Positions 1-9,288 of a DNA stretch of 64,000 bases are shown here, in pieces. The position numbers and the translations under genes are program-made. The notes beneath the pieces are model-generated. The model saw only the letters and a program-made list of their open reading frames with translations, was not told the origin of the DNA and ran no database searches. This stretch comes from Nitrosomonas nitrosa (lineage in GTDB: Bacteria > Pseudomonadota > Gammaproteobacteria > Burkholderiales > Nitrosomonadaceae): positions 1 to 64,000 of the forward strand of contig NZ_QAOO01000013.1 of the NCBI RefSeq assembly GCF_003051105.1, read 5' to 3'. Each line of letters begins with the position of its first letter. Position 1 is the first letter of the stretch.

Positions 1-156
1 CAGTTTTCCAGCGGAATTGTCGAGGGTTTCAATACCAAAGCAAAACTGATTACGAGAAAAGCCTATGGCTTTCGAACCTTTCATGCTACTGAAATTGCTC
101 TGTATCATACCCTTGGCGAACTACCTGTGCCTAAAACTACCCACGAATTTTTCTGA
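1..156 (+). pseudogene. 3' end of an ISL3-family transposase (partial)
   Basis: An open frame runs from the first base to a TGA at 154-156 and encodes 51 residues. It contains SSGIVEGFNTKAKLITRKA followed by YGFRTFHATEIALYH, which is the characteristic C-terminal block of ISL3 (IS204/IS1001/IS1165) transposases, including the glutamate of the DDE triad in VEG. The rest of the gene lies outside the window, so I cannot tell whether the element is complete. I could not identify a terminal inverted repeat with confidence in the 120 bases that follow. Confidence 0.75.
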
Positions 157-191
157 CGAGGCATAACTATTAACGCCAGAAGGTAGATATC

Positions 192-230
192 GGATAAAAT
201 AGCAATAAAATTATTAAATATTTTTTATCC
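192..230. repeat. 8-bp perfect inverted repeat between IS remnant and sulfite reductase gene
   Basis: GGATAAAA at 192-199 is mirrored by TTTTATCC at 223-230, separated by an AT-rich stretch. It lies between the transposase stop and the sulfite reductase start. It could be an operator for the cys genes or part of the element end. There is no direct evidence for either. Confidence 0.3.
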
Positions 231-280
231 TCATTGGCAGCAAGCTAGTGTGGTAAAAAACTACGGAGAGAAGAAATAGG

Positions 281-2374
281 ATGAATTATTTAACCGATCT
301 CGCTAATGATGAGGAAATCGACACCTACGATCGAGCATTGCAGGATTACTTTGCGCAGCGTATGGATGTCGATCGTTTTACCGCTACCCGTTTACAAATG
401 GGGATTTATGGTCAGCGCCAGGAAGGTGTCAACATGGTGCGTATCAAGATTCCGGGTGGACGGTTGACCCCCATGCAATTGAATGCGATTGCTGACGTGC
501 TGGAGAACTATGTGCCCCATGGGGAGGCGCATATCACCACTCGCCAAGATATCCAATTGCACTATGTGCCCTTGGCGGATACGCCAGCGGTGATGCGCCA
601 CCTAGCGAAGGGGGGATTAACGACGCGCGAAGCGTGCGGAAATACGATACGGAACGTTACGGCTTGCCCTTTGACGGGTGTTTGTCCGCGTGAACATACC
701 GATATCAGTGAACATCTCAACGGCGTTGTTAAGCATTTTTTGCGCAAGCCGCTGAATCAATTGATGCCGCGTAAATTCAAGATCAGTTTTTCTGGCTGTG
801 AATCGGATTGTGCACAAGGAATGATCCATGACTTGGGCGTAGTCGCGGTAAGACAAGGGGCGCAGTTCGGCTTTAAAGTACTGGTAGGAGGTGGGCTTGG
901 GCATAAGCCTCACGAAGCGATCACAGTTGAATCTTTCATCGAAGAAAAAGATCTGCTGTTGGTGATAGAGGCTGTGCTCACCCTGCATAACAAATACTCG
1001 GATCGGACAAAACGCGCGAAATCGCGTATCAAGTTTTTAGTCGATAAATTTGGTGTGGAAGGGTTCATCGAAAAATATCGGGAAGAACTCGCTCGCGTCA
1101 AGGAAGCATTGGCCACTCAGGATTATCCCAAAGGCATTTGGACGGGCGGAGTGGATAGCGAAGTGCCGGGTCCAGGCGCGCCCCGTGCACTGTTTGCACA
1201 AAAGCAAACTGGATTGTTTGTTTTGCCCATCAGTGTGAAGCTTGGACAATTAACTGTTGAGCAAATACGTGGTATTGCAGGGATATTGAAGCAATATCAT
1301 TTGCAGGAAATTCGAACGACACAAGATCAAAATCTGATGCTGGTTGATGTGCCGCAAGCGCATGTGGCGGCTATCCAGTCAACCTTGTCTGGCCTCGGTC
1401 TGGGCTTGCCAAAAGCGGGTGATAATGTTGTGGCATGCCCCGGAACTTCTACTTGTCGTTTAGGCATCACTTCCAGTCCGACGCTCGGGGGTAAATTATC
1501 GGGTGGAAACGATGATTTGCGTATCCGTGTTTCGGGTTGCCATAATGGCTGTGCTCAGCCAGAAAGTGGGGATATTGGAATTTACGGTGAAGGCAAGCGT
1601 ATGTACGGTAAGCTGGTACCTCATTATCAGATGTATTTTGGTGGTAATGGCATGGCGAATGGTGGTTTGGCTTTCAAAGGTCCATCCGTGCCAAGTGCGC
1701 GTGTTGAAGTCGCTGTGGAGAGGGTAAGATCAGCCTATGCCACAAATCGTGAAGCGGATGAAACATTTTTTAATTGGACACGGCGTGTAGGGCAGGGATA
1801 TTTCGCTGAATTGTTGGCTGACATCGTCGAAGTCAAGCAAGAGGATCTGCAATCGGTATTACGCGATCATGGCCAGGGTGATGATTTCAAAGTGTTGCAG
1901 TTAGGTGGGGGAGAGTGTGCAGGTGCGAAACAATTGCAAATCGGCACGGCTTTCTTTGATGCTGCAAACGAACGTAATTATCGTAACGCGCTCAAATTTC
2001 AGCGTAAATTCGAGGACTCTGTGAAATGTGCGGAGGAGATCGCTCGTTTGATTGGTCAAGGATTGAGCCAATTAGTAGGTGGCCAGAAATGCGAAAGTTT
2101 GCAAGAGCAAGCGGAAGAATTGCAACGTGTCTTGCCAACTAAACCGAATTTGTCCATCACATTGGCAAAGCTTGCTCAAGAATTTGCACGTCCCGCCCAT
2201 GAGTTGAATGATGCCGTATTGACAGAGTGGTATGCCAAATTGGATGCATGGACTGTTGAAGTAGCTGAGTTTTGTACTAATTTTAACAGTCAACTTGATT
2301 TGACCGGCTCACTGCCTCAGGGCATGGTCGAACCGGTGCAATATCAGAAAGTATCGCAGTCGGCCACGGCCTAG
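281..2374 (+). CDS. cysI: Siroheme sulfite (nitrite) reductase with two full cysteine quartets
   Basis: This 697-residue protein is predicted to reduce sulfite to sulfide with six electrons, using siroheme coupled to a [4Fe-4S] cluster, in cytoplasmic sulfate assimilation. The duplicated architecture is clear: ferredoxin-like half-domains near residues 37-107 and 304-370, each followed by a siroheme/4Fe-4S domain. Cluster cysteines are visible in both repeats, C129/C135/C173/C177 and C386/C392/C420/C424; E. coli CysI keeps them only in the second half. Arginines R54, R88 and R345 are candidates for anion binding. Residues about 560-690 form an extra helical C-terminal region, possibly HEPN-like. 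It is first in a tight run with cysH, cysD and cysN. A nitrite reductase role cannot be excluded from sequence alone. The RBS GGAGAGAAG precedes the ATG. Confidence 0.88.
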   Translation: MNYLTDLANDEEIDTYDRALQDYFAQRMDVDRFTATRLQMGIYGQRQEGVNMVRIKIPGGRLTPMQLNAIADVLENYVPHGEAHITTRQDIQLHYVPLADTPAVMRHLAKGGLTTREACGNTIRNVTACPLTGVCPREHTDISEHLNGVVKHFLRKPLNQLMPRKFKISFSGCESDCAQGMIHDLGVVAVRQGAQFGFKVLVGGGLGHKPHEAITVESFIEEKDLLLVIEAVLTLHNKYSDRTKRAKSRIKFLVDKFGVEGFIEKYREELARVKEALATQDYPKGIWTGGVDSEVPGPGAPRALFAQKQTGLFVLPISVKLGQLTVEQIRGIAGILKQYHLQEIRTTQDQNLMLVDVPQAHVAAIQSTLSGLGLGLPKAGDNVVACPGTSTCRLGITSSPTLGGKLSGGNDDLRIRVSGCHNGCAQPESGDIGIYGEGKRMYGKLVPHYQMYFGGNGMANGGLAFKGPSVPSARVEVAVERVRSAYATNREADETFFNWTRRVGQGYFAELLADIVEVKQEDLQSVLRDHGQGDDFKVLQLGGGECAGAKQLQIGTAFFDAANERNYRNALKFQRKFEDSVKCAEEIARLIGQGLSQLVGGQKCESLQEQAEELQRVLPTKPNLSITLAKLAQEFARPAHELNDAVLTEWYAKLDAWTVEVAEFCTNFNSQLDLTGSLPQGMVEPVQYQKVSQSATA

Positions 2375-2402
2375 TAGAAGTTTTGATGTTAATGGGAAAT
2401 AG

Positions 2403-3107
2403 ATGAATCAATTGGATATAACGCCGAAGGTTGAACAGCTCCACGACTTGATGAAGCTGATTGAACGGGATTATATGCCCGCTGTATTGGCCAATAGCCT
2501 GGGTGCTGAGGATATGGTGTTGACCGACTTGATTGCACGGTACTATCCCGCTATAGCTATGTTTACGCTGGATACGGGCCGCTTGCCACAGGAAACCTAT
2601 GATCTGATGCAAACAGTGAGAGATCGCTATGGTGTGGACATTCATGTCTATTTCCCTGATGCGGCTGCGATTGAAGATTATGTCGCTCAGAACGGCCCCA
2701 ATGGGTTTTATCAAAGTGTCGAGCTGCGTAAACGCTGCTGCTTTATTCGCAAAGTAGAGCCACTTCGCCGTGCATTGGCTGGGAAACGAGCCTGGATCAC
2801 GGGAATGCGGCGTGAGCAGGCGGTAACACGTGACAGTTTGACGATATCCTCGTTTGATGTTGAAAATAATCTGCAGAAATTTAATCCACTTTGTGAATGG
2901 AGCAATGCCGAAGTGTGGGCATATCTCAAGCAGCATGATGTACCTTATAACAAATTGCATGATCGCTTCTATCCGAGTATTGGTTGCGCGCCTTGTACCC
3001 GCGCAGTTACCCCTGGGGAAGATGTCCGGTCAGGGCGCTGGTGGTGGGAGAATCCTGAATCCAAGGAATGTGGCTTGCATATAGGCAAAGTTGCCTCAAT
3101 AAAATAA
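2403..3107 (+). CDS. cysH: APS reductase (thioredoxin-dependent, [4Fe-4S] type)
   Basis: This enzyme reduces adenosine 5'-phosphosulfate to sulfite and AMP in sulfate assimilation. At 234 residues it has the cysteine pattern of bacterial APS-type enzymes: C112-C113 and C195-x2-C198 to bind a [4Fe-4S] cluster. Enteric PAPS-only reductases lack these cysteines. The catalytic cysteine is C223 in the C-terminal KECGLH motif. The gene starts 28 bases after the sulfite reductase stop and lies 31 bases before cysD, so co-transcription is likely. APS specificity is supported by the absence of a CysC (APS kinase) domain on the neighbouring CysN. Confidence 0.93.
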   Translation: MNQLDITPKVEQLHDLMKLIERDYMPAVLANSLGAEDMVLTDLIARYYPAIAMFTLDTGRLPQETYDLMQTVRDRYGVDIHVYFPDAAAIEDYVAQNGPNGFYQSVELRKRCCFIRKVEPLRRALAGKRAWITGMRREQAVTRDSLTISSFDVENNLQKFNPLCEWSNAEVWAYLKQHDVPYNKLHDRFYPSIGCAPCTRAVTPGEDVRSGRWWWENPESKECGLHIGKVASIK

Positions 3108-3138
3108 AACATGTTGAATTTATTAGAAGTATAGAAGA

Positions 3139-4044
3139 ATGAGCCATCGAACTTTTACACACTTGGATGCATTGGAAAGCGAAGCGATACACATCATGCG
3201 GGAAGTGGCAGCTGAATGTACTAATCCCGCATTATTGTTCTCCGGAGGGAAAGATTCCATCGTATTGTTGCGATTGGCAGAAAAGGCCTTTCGACCCGGT
3301 CGCTTCCCTTTTCCGCTGCTCCATATTGATACAGAGCATAATTTTCCCGAAGTCATCGAATTTAGAAATCGTCGTGCTGAAGAGCTTGGTGAACGCCTGA
3401 TAGTCCGTAGCATGGAAGATTCCATCAAGAAAGGCAGGGTCGTGCTGCGCTCTGAAAATCAAAGCCGCAATCCCTTCCAGTCAATCACTTTGCTGGATGC
3501 AATTGCCGAATTCCAATTCGATGCTTGTATCGGCGGCGCGCGTCGTGATGAGGAAAAAGCACGCGCCAAGGAGCGCATCTTTTCTTTTCGCGACGAATTT
3601 GGACAATGGGACCCGAAAAATCAGCGTCCCGAGCTTTGGAGTATTTATAACACGCGAACCCACCCTGGAGAGAACATTCGTGTATTTCCTATCAGTAATT
3701 GGACTGAATTAGACGTATGGGAATATATCGATCGCGAACAGCTAGAAGTACCTTCGATTTATTTTGCACATTGGCGGGAGGTGATACCTCGTGAGACGGG
3801 CTTACTGCCGGTATCTCATTTGGTGCAACCCAAAGAAGGTGAACGTGTAGAGAAAATGATGGTACGTTTCCGGACTGTTGGTGATATGAGTTGTACTTGC
3901 CCAGTTGCTTCTCAAGCAAAGGATGTGAGTGAAATTATTGCTGAAACCGCGATGACGCGCATTACTGAGCGTGGAGCTACACGTATGGATGATCAAACAT
4001 CAGATGCTTCGATGGAATTACGCAAAAAAGAAGGGTATTTCTGA
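3139..4044 (+). CDS. cysD: Sulfate adenylyltransferase small subunit
   Basis: This subunit carries out the adenylation step, ATP plus sulfate to APS and pyrophosphate, as a heterodimer with the GTPase CysN. The PP-loop motif SGGKDS is at residues 35-40, and the family-typical NPFQSITLLDA and SIYNTRTHPGENIRVFPISNWTE regions are intact. At 301 residues it is of normal length. It lies between cysH and cysN; the 70-base gap to cysN is short enough for one transcript. Confidence 0.95.
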   Translation: MSHRTFTHLDALESEAIHIMREVAAECTNPALLFSGGKDSIVLLRLAEKAFRPGRFPFPLLHIDTEHNFPEVIEFRNRRAEELGERLIVRSMEDSIKKGRVVLRSENQSRNPFQSITLLDAIAEFQFDACIGGARRDEEKARAKERIFSFRDEFGQWDPKNQRPELWSIYNTRTHPGENIRVFPISNWTELDVWEYIDREQLEVPSIYFAHWREVIPRETGLLPVSHLVQPKEGERVEKMMVRFRTVGDMSCTCPVASQAKDVSEIIAETAMTRITERGATRMDDQTSDASMELRKKEGYF

Positions 4045-4114
4045 TAAGTTTATCACTAGAGAGATAAGCGCCGTTTCTTATATAAAAGCATCAATTGTAA
4101 AGGTTATTGATTAA

Positions 4115-5386
4115 ATGTCAGTAGTTGAAAATGTAGGACTCGATCGTGCCGAGCTGTTGCGGTTTATTGCAGCAGGAAGTGTCGACGATGGAAAAAGTAC
4201 GTTGATTGGACGCTTATTGCATGACTCGAAATCGATTTTTGAAGATCAGTTAAGTTCTATTGCGCGTACCTCAAACAAGCGCGGATTGCAGGTCGTCGAT
4301 CTTTCTTTATTGACCGATGGCTTGCAAGCTGAGCGTGAGCAAGGGATTACCATTGATGTGGCCTATCGCTATTTTGCCACGCCCAAACGCAAATTTATCA
4401 TTGCCGATACGCCTGGGCATGAACAATATACGCGGAATATGGTTACGGGCGCATCCACCGCTAATTTAGCGATCATCTTGATCGATGCACGCAAAGGGGT
4501 GCTTACCCAGTCCCGCCGACACGCTTATCTAGCCAGTTTGGTCGGTATCCCCCATTTGGTCGTGGCAGTCAACAAGATGGATTTAGTTGATTATTCGCGT
4601 GAAGTTTTTACGCAAATATGTAACGATTTTGCCGCCTTCGCAAAGGGACTCCATTTAACCAATATCGCGTATATTCCGATGTCTGCTCTGAATGGGGATA
4701 TGGTGGTGGAAAGAGGTGATCACCTTGCCTGGTATGAAGGCAGGACATTGCTGGATTTGTTGGAAAATATCGATATCGAACATGATATCAATACAGAAGA
4801 TTTTCGCTTCCCCGTTCAGTGGGTCTGCCGTCCTCAAACTGATGAATTACATGATTTCCGTGGTTATATGGGACGGATCGAGTCAGGTTCAATCCGTGTG
4901 GGCGATCCAGTAACGGTGCTGCCTTCCGGTCTATCCTCGCACATCAAGGAAATCCTGCTATTTAAAGATACCTATGAGGAAGCATTCGCCCCCCAATCGG
5001 TCACATTGACTATTGAGGATCATTTGGATATTTCCCGTGGGGATATGTTGGTAAAAGCTGGTGAGCAGCCCCAAATCAAAAAGGAATTTGCTGCGATACT
5101 TTGCTGGCTATCTGAACAGCCGCTTGATCCAAGACGCAAGTATATCATCAAGCATACAACGCGCATGGTCAAAGGATTGGTCAGCCAGATCGACTATCGC
5201 GTCGATGTCAACACGCTCAACCATGAATCGACGGATGCTTTGAAAATGAATGATATTGCTCGGGTAGTGATGAAGGTACTGCAACCCATTGTAATGGATG
5301 ACTATAGGCGGAATCGTGCTACCGGTAGCTTCATTCTCATCGATGAAACGAGTAACAATACCGTTGCGGCTGGGATGATTTGCTAG
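4115..5386 (+). CDS. cysN: Sulfate adenylyltransferase large subunit (GTPase)
   Basis: This GTPase activates the CysD adenylyltransferase. GTP-binding motifs are complete: G1 GSVDDGKS at residues 21-28, G3 DTPGHEQ at 98-104 and G4 NKMD at 153-156, followed by EF-Tu-like domains II and III. The chain stops at 423 residues and has no C-terminal APS-kinase domain, unlike the CysNC fusions found in many proteobacteria. With no separate cysC in the window, sulfate assimilation probably proceeds directly from APS. Start ATG at 4115. Confidence 0.95.
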   Translation: MSVVENVGLDRAELLRFIAAGSVDDGKSTLIGRLLHDSKSIFEDQLSSIARTSNKRGLQVVDLSLLTDGLQAEREQGITIDVAYRYFATPKRKFIIADTPGHEQYTRNMVTGASTANLAIILIDARKGVLTQSRRHAYLASLVGIPHLVVAVNKMDLVDYSREVFTQICNDFAAFAKGLHLTNIAYIPMSALNGDMVVERGDHLAWYEGRTLLDLLENIDIEHDINTEDFRFPVQWVCRPQTDELHDFRGYMGRIESGSIRVGDPVTVLPSGLSSHIKEILLFKDTYEEAFAPQSVTLTIEDHLDISRGDMLVKAGEQPQIKKEFAAILCWLSEQPLDPRRKYIIKHTTRMVKGLVSQIDYRVDVNTLNHESTDALKMNDIARVVMKVLQPIVMDDYRRNRATGSFILIDETSNNTVAAGMIC

Positions 5387-5539
5387 CGATGTTTCTAGCG
5401 GCTAACAAATTGATAGTTGCGATGTAGGGAGTTTGTATCAGCTTATTGCCGAATCAGCTTGATTCAGATTTGATCGGACGGTGCATCTCCCTGACCCAAT
5501 CCACTATTTCATATCTAGAAAAAATTTCAACGAACAATT

Positions 5540-8500
5540 ATGACGAATTCAGCATCAATGCTTAGCAAACCATCGCTAGAAAGCGTAACCCCTGATCTTA
5601 AGTTTGGTATCGCGTTTGAGGATTTGTATTGCCGTGATGGTTTGGTTAAGCTGGATCAAGCTTTTCTTGATTTTTTGCAAACAGGGGATGCAGGGTTGCG
5701 TGCTCGCTTGGATCATGCGCGTTTGCATCCTGATGGATTGGCGCCTAAAGATGAATCTGCTTTTCTGATCGACCTGGCGCCTTGGTTAGAAGATTTTATC
5801 GCACAGTTATTTAGTATAGAAAAAGAAGTACGTGCTTTAGCGGCACGCCACCATGAACTTGCGCCGCTTTATTTTTGCAAGCGGCAATTTGTGCAGCGCC
5901 GCGCAAAAACGAAAGTAAGCGAAGAGGTATTACAAACAATCGACGGCTTTGCGTTGGAAAAGAGGCTTGCAGCCGAATTTGGCGAACCATTTTCGGAGTT
6001 GGTGTTTGCAAAGAACGTATCACGATGGTTAGAGGATGAAGCCAGTAATGCGACACGCTTGAATGATGCATTACATTATGCAGCATGGGCACTACGCACC
6101 AGCGAAGGGCAAAAGCATACTCAGCAAGGTGTGCTATTTAAATCTCCTGCAAAACTTGATTATTTGCATTTACTGTCCCTGTCGACCGATGAGCAGGCGG
6201 GGTATACCGTGCACCGACTCGAGCATCTGCGTCATCGGGAAGGGTTTTCATTGACAGATAAGGGTACCGATTTGGTGGGGGCGCTCGATGAAACCAATTA
6301 TTGTATTTGGTGCCATGAGCAAGGCAAGGATTCCTGTTCGAAGGGGTATATCGTCAAGTCAAAGAACGTAGACGAACCGCCCTCTTTCAAGCGAAGTGAA
6401 CTCGGTGCCTTGTTGGCCGGCTGCCCTCTGGAAGAGCGCATCTCTGAATTTCATAAGCTCAAATCACATGGTGTGGCAGTTGGCAGCTTAGCGATGATCG
6501 TGTTGGATAATCCTATGTGTGCTGGCACAGGGCATCGTATTTGTAACGATTGTATGAAATCGTGCATATACCAGAAGCAGGATCCAGTCGATATCCCGCA
6601 AGCTGAAACCCGTACACTCAAAGACGTACTCGAGTTGCCATGGGGGTTCGAAATATATAGTTTGTTGACGCGCTGGAATCCACTCGATTTACGCAGGCCT
6701 TTGCCTAAGCCTTCGACAGGCAAAAAAGTATTGGTGGTAGGCATGGGACCTGCTGGCTATACCCTCGCACATCATTTGATGAATGACGGTCATACCGTGG
6801 TGGGAATCGATGGTCTCAAAATTGAACCGCTGCCAGCAGAAATTTCGGGAGTCGGCTTGCATGGAGAACGTATTCCTTTTAACGCGATTCGTCATACCGA
6901 TATGCTGCGCGTTGATTTGAACGAACGTATTCCAGGCGGGTTCGGCGGTGTCGCTGAATATGGTATTACCGTACGCTGGGATAAAAATTTTCTTCAATTG
7001 ATCCGCCTTTTGCTGGAGCGGAGACCCGAGTTCGCGCTTTATGGCGGAGTACGTTTCGGTGGAACGCTGACGGTCGATGATGCACTCGCGCTGGGTTTTG
7101 ACCACATCGCACTGGCTGCGGGTGCCGGTCGTCCGACAGTGCTGGAATTGCCGAACGGGCTCGCGCGTGGCGTTCGCGCTGCTTCAGATTTCTTGATGGC
7201 GCTCCAATTATCCGGTGCAGCACAAGCCGATTCGATTGCCAATATGCAGTTACGCTTACCCGTGGTCGTGATTGGTGGCGGGTTGACTGCGATCGATACC
7301 GCAACGGAGGCTTTAGCCTATTATCCAGTACAGGTCGAGAAATTCCTGCAGCGTTACGAAGTACTTGTTTCAGAGCAGGGTGAGGCGACTGTACGTAATA
7401 GCTGGGACGATGAAGAGCGGGAAATCGCTGAAGAATTCCTGTCGCATGCGCGGGCAATACGTGCAGAGCGCGCACAAGCGGCCCATGAGGGACGCCCGCC
7501 CGATATCCTGAAACTATTACAGTCATGGGGGGGGGCAACTATTGCATACCGCAAGCGATTGATCGATAGTCCTTCTTATACCTTGAACCATGAAGAAGTC
7601 GAGAAAGCATTAGAGGAAGGCATCTGGTTTGCTGAAGGGCTTACACCGCTGCGGGTGGACGTTGATCAATGGGAGCATGCACAATCGATCAGATTCTCTG
7701 TCCAGTCAATGGATGAAGCGGGGAAATGGCAAAAAATTAGGGAAGTCGATTTGCCTGCGCGTGCGATTCTGGTGGCGGCAGGAACTCAGCCGAACACCGT
7801 GCTCGCTCGAGAAGATGAAAAATATTTCAAGTTGGATGGACGATATTTTGCTGCCTGTGATGATCAAGGCAACCCGGTAAGCTTGTCGAAAGGCAATCCT
7901 AAACCGGAGTCAATTGCCGTCTTGCTGAGCCAGTGTGATGATGGGCGTTTTATCAGTTTCTTCGGCGATTTGCATCCGTCCTATTCGGGGAATGTAGTCA
8001 AAGCTATGGCAAGTGCCAAGCAAGGGTATCCCGTGGTGAGCCGCGTGCTGGCGCAAGTTGCGCCGGCTTCAACGCAGTTGAATGCGCAATTTTTTGCTGA
8101 AATGAATCATCAATTGAGACCAACCGTACATAAAGTCGAGCGATTGACCCCTAATATCATCGAAGTGGTCGTACGTGCGCCTATGGCTGCGAAACATTTT
8201 CATCCAGGGCAGTTTTATCGTTTCCAGAATTTTATGACGTTGTCGCCCAAGGTTGGCGGTACCCGGCTTGCGATGGAAGGTATCGCTTTAACTGGCGCAT
8301 CAGTAGACAATGCCAATGGCCATGTGTCACTGATCGCGTTGGAAATGGGAGGGTCGGCAAACTTATGCACTTTGCTCAAACCAGGAGAGCCCGTGGTGCT
8401 GATGGGGCCAACTGGGACACCTACTGAGATTTTGCACGATGAGACGATCGTCCTGGTTGGCGGTGGACTTGGCAATGCGGTCTTGTTCTCAATCGGCGCA

Positions 8501-9076
8501 GCAGCCCGAGCGGCTGGATGCCGTGTTTTATATTTTGCAGGTTACAAAAAATTAGTTGATCGTTATAAAGTCGCTGAAATTGAAGCGGCAGCCGATACGG
8601 TCATCTGGTGTTGTGATGAAGCGCCAGGGTTTGAGCCATCGAGACCCGGGGATTTTAGTTTCGTCGGTAATATCGTGCAGGCGATGGTGGCCTATGGTAG
8701 TGGAGCGTTGGGTGTCCAACCGATACCGCTAGCAGAAGCGGATCGTATCATTGCCATTGGATCGGACAGAATGATGGCGGCGGTGGGTTATGCGCGACAT
8801 CACCAGCTTCAACCTTTTCTAAAGGAGAACCACTTTGCCATTGGTTCGATCAACTCACCGATGCAGTGCATGATGAAGGAAATTTGTGCCCAGTGTTTGC
8901 AGCCGCATAAGGATCCAGAAACAGGTGAAGTCACCTATATTTTCTCTTGCTTCAATCAGGATCAGCCACTCGACTGGGTCGATTTTGGTAGCTTGTCATC
9001 GCGCTTGAGACAAAATAGCACGCAGGAAAAATTGACTAGTCAATGGCTCAACCGTTGCTTAAAAAATTTAAATTGA
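5540..9076 (+). CDS. Nfn-like fused Fe-S flavoprotein, putative electron donor of the sulfite reductase
   Basis: This 1178-residue cytoplasmic protein has three parts. Residues 1-250 are unassigned. From 255 to about 840 it resembles the GltD/NfnL type: cysteines C255, C258, C266, C295, C327, C335, C338 and C342 could hold two [4Fe-4S] clusters. They are followed by an FAD motif GMGPAG (401-406) and a second dinucleotide motif GGGLTAID (579-586). From about 860 on it resembles PyrK/NfnS: an FNR-like FAD domain with GGGLGNA (974-980) and a C-terminal [2Fe-2S] set C1110, C1116, C1119, C1137. The pair matches the two subunits of NADH-dependent ferredoxin:NADP oxidoreductase joined in one chain. 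Its position directly after cysN, and the lack of cysJ, suggest it feeds electrons to the sulfite reductase; that role is inference. A 153-base gap upstream leaves room for a separate promoter. Confidence 0.75.
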   Translation: MTNSASMLSKPSLESVTPDLKFGIAFEDLYCRDGLVKLDQAFLDFLQTGDAGLRARLDHARLHPDGLAPKDESAFLIDLAPWLEDFIAQLFSIEKEVRALAARHHELAPLYFCKRQFVQRRAKTKVSEEVLQTIDGFALEKRLAAEFGEPFSELVFAKNVSRWLEDEASNATRLNDALHYAAWALRTSEGQKHTQQGVLFKSPAKLDYLHLLSLSTDEQAGYTVHRLEHLRHREGFSLTDKGTDLVGALDETNYCIWCHEQGKDSCSKGYIVKSKNVDEPPSFKRSELGALLAGCPLEERISEFHKLKSHGVAVGSLAMIVLDNPMCAGTGHRICNDCMKSCIYQKQDPVDIPQAETRTLKDVLELPWGFEIYSLLTRWNPLDLRRPLPKPSTGKKVLVVGMGPAGYTLAHHLMNDGHTVVGIDGLKIEPLPAEISGVGLHGERIPFNAIRHTDMLRVDLNERIPGGFGGVAEYGITVRWDKNFLQLIRLLLERRPEFALYGGVRFGGTLTVDDALALGFDHIALAAGAGRPTVLELPNGLARGVRAASDFLMALQLSGAAQADSIANMQLRLPVVVIGGGLTAIDTATEALAYYPVQVEKFLQRYEVLVSEQGEATVRNSWDDEEREIAEEFLSHARAIRAERAQAAHEGRPPDILKLLQSWGGATIAYRKRLIDSPSYTLNHEEVEKALEEGIWFAEGLTPLRVDVDQWEHAQSIRFSVQSMDEAGKWQKIREVDLPARAILVAAGTQPNTVLAREDEKYFKLDGRYFAACDDQGNPVSLSKGNPKPESIAVLLSQCDDGRFISFFGDLHPSYSGNVVKAMASAKQGYPVVSRVLAQVAPASTQLNAQFFAEMNHQLRPTVHKVERLTPNIIEVVVRAPMAAKHFHPGQFYRFQNFMTLSPKVGGTRLAMEGIALTGASVDNANGHVSLIALEMGGSANLCTLLKPGEPVVLMGPTGTPTEILHDETIVLVGGGLGNAVLFSIGAAARAAGCRVLYFAGYKKLVDRYKVAEIEAAADTVIWCCDEAPGFEPSRPGDFSFVGNIVQAMVAYGSGALGVQPIPLAEADRIIAIGSDRMMAAVGYARHHQLQPFLKENHFAIGSINSPMQCMMKEICAQCLQPHKDPETGEVTYIFSCFNQDQPLDWVDFGSLSSRLRQNSTQEKLTSQWLNRCLKNLN

Positions 9077-9209
9077 ATATAAAGGAAACGATTTTCAGCG
9101 TTTTTGTTAAAGCCTGGATGCCGCAAAAAAACGAGATTAACGATCAATTAGAAGATAAACCGTTTACACGATGACTTCAATCAAGTAAATGCATTTATCG
9201 AGTTTCAAT

Positions 9210-9215
9210 TATAAT
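9210..9215 (+). promoter_or_regulatory. Candidate -10 element for pntAA
   Basis: A perfect TATAAT lies 74 bases upstream of the pntAA start in an AT-rich gap of 212 bases. No good -35 hexamer is seen at 16-18 bases, so it is only a candidate. Confidence 0.35.
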
Positions 9216-9288
9216 CGTACATTCAAAGTAAATTATGCAAAGCATTAGGTTTTTTTCAAGTTTGAATAAAAAATAAGGGAGATAATCG

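Noticed and set aside
2283-2960. 225-residue minus-strand frame opposite the sulfite reductase end and cysH
   Set aside because: It is the antisense shadow of two well-supported genes and shows no domain of its own.
5452-5466. Short dyad GAATCA...TGATTC before the Nfn-like gene
   Set aside because: Six bases per arm are too few to claim an operator in this AT-moderate intergenic DNA.
6966-7538. 190-residue minus-strand frame inside the Nfn-like gene
   Set aside because: Rich in Arg, Pro and His, as expected for a shadow frame.
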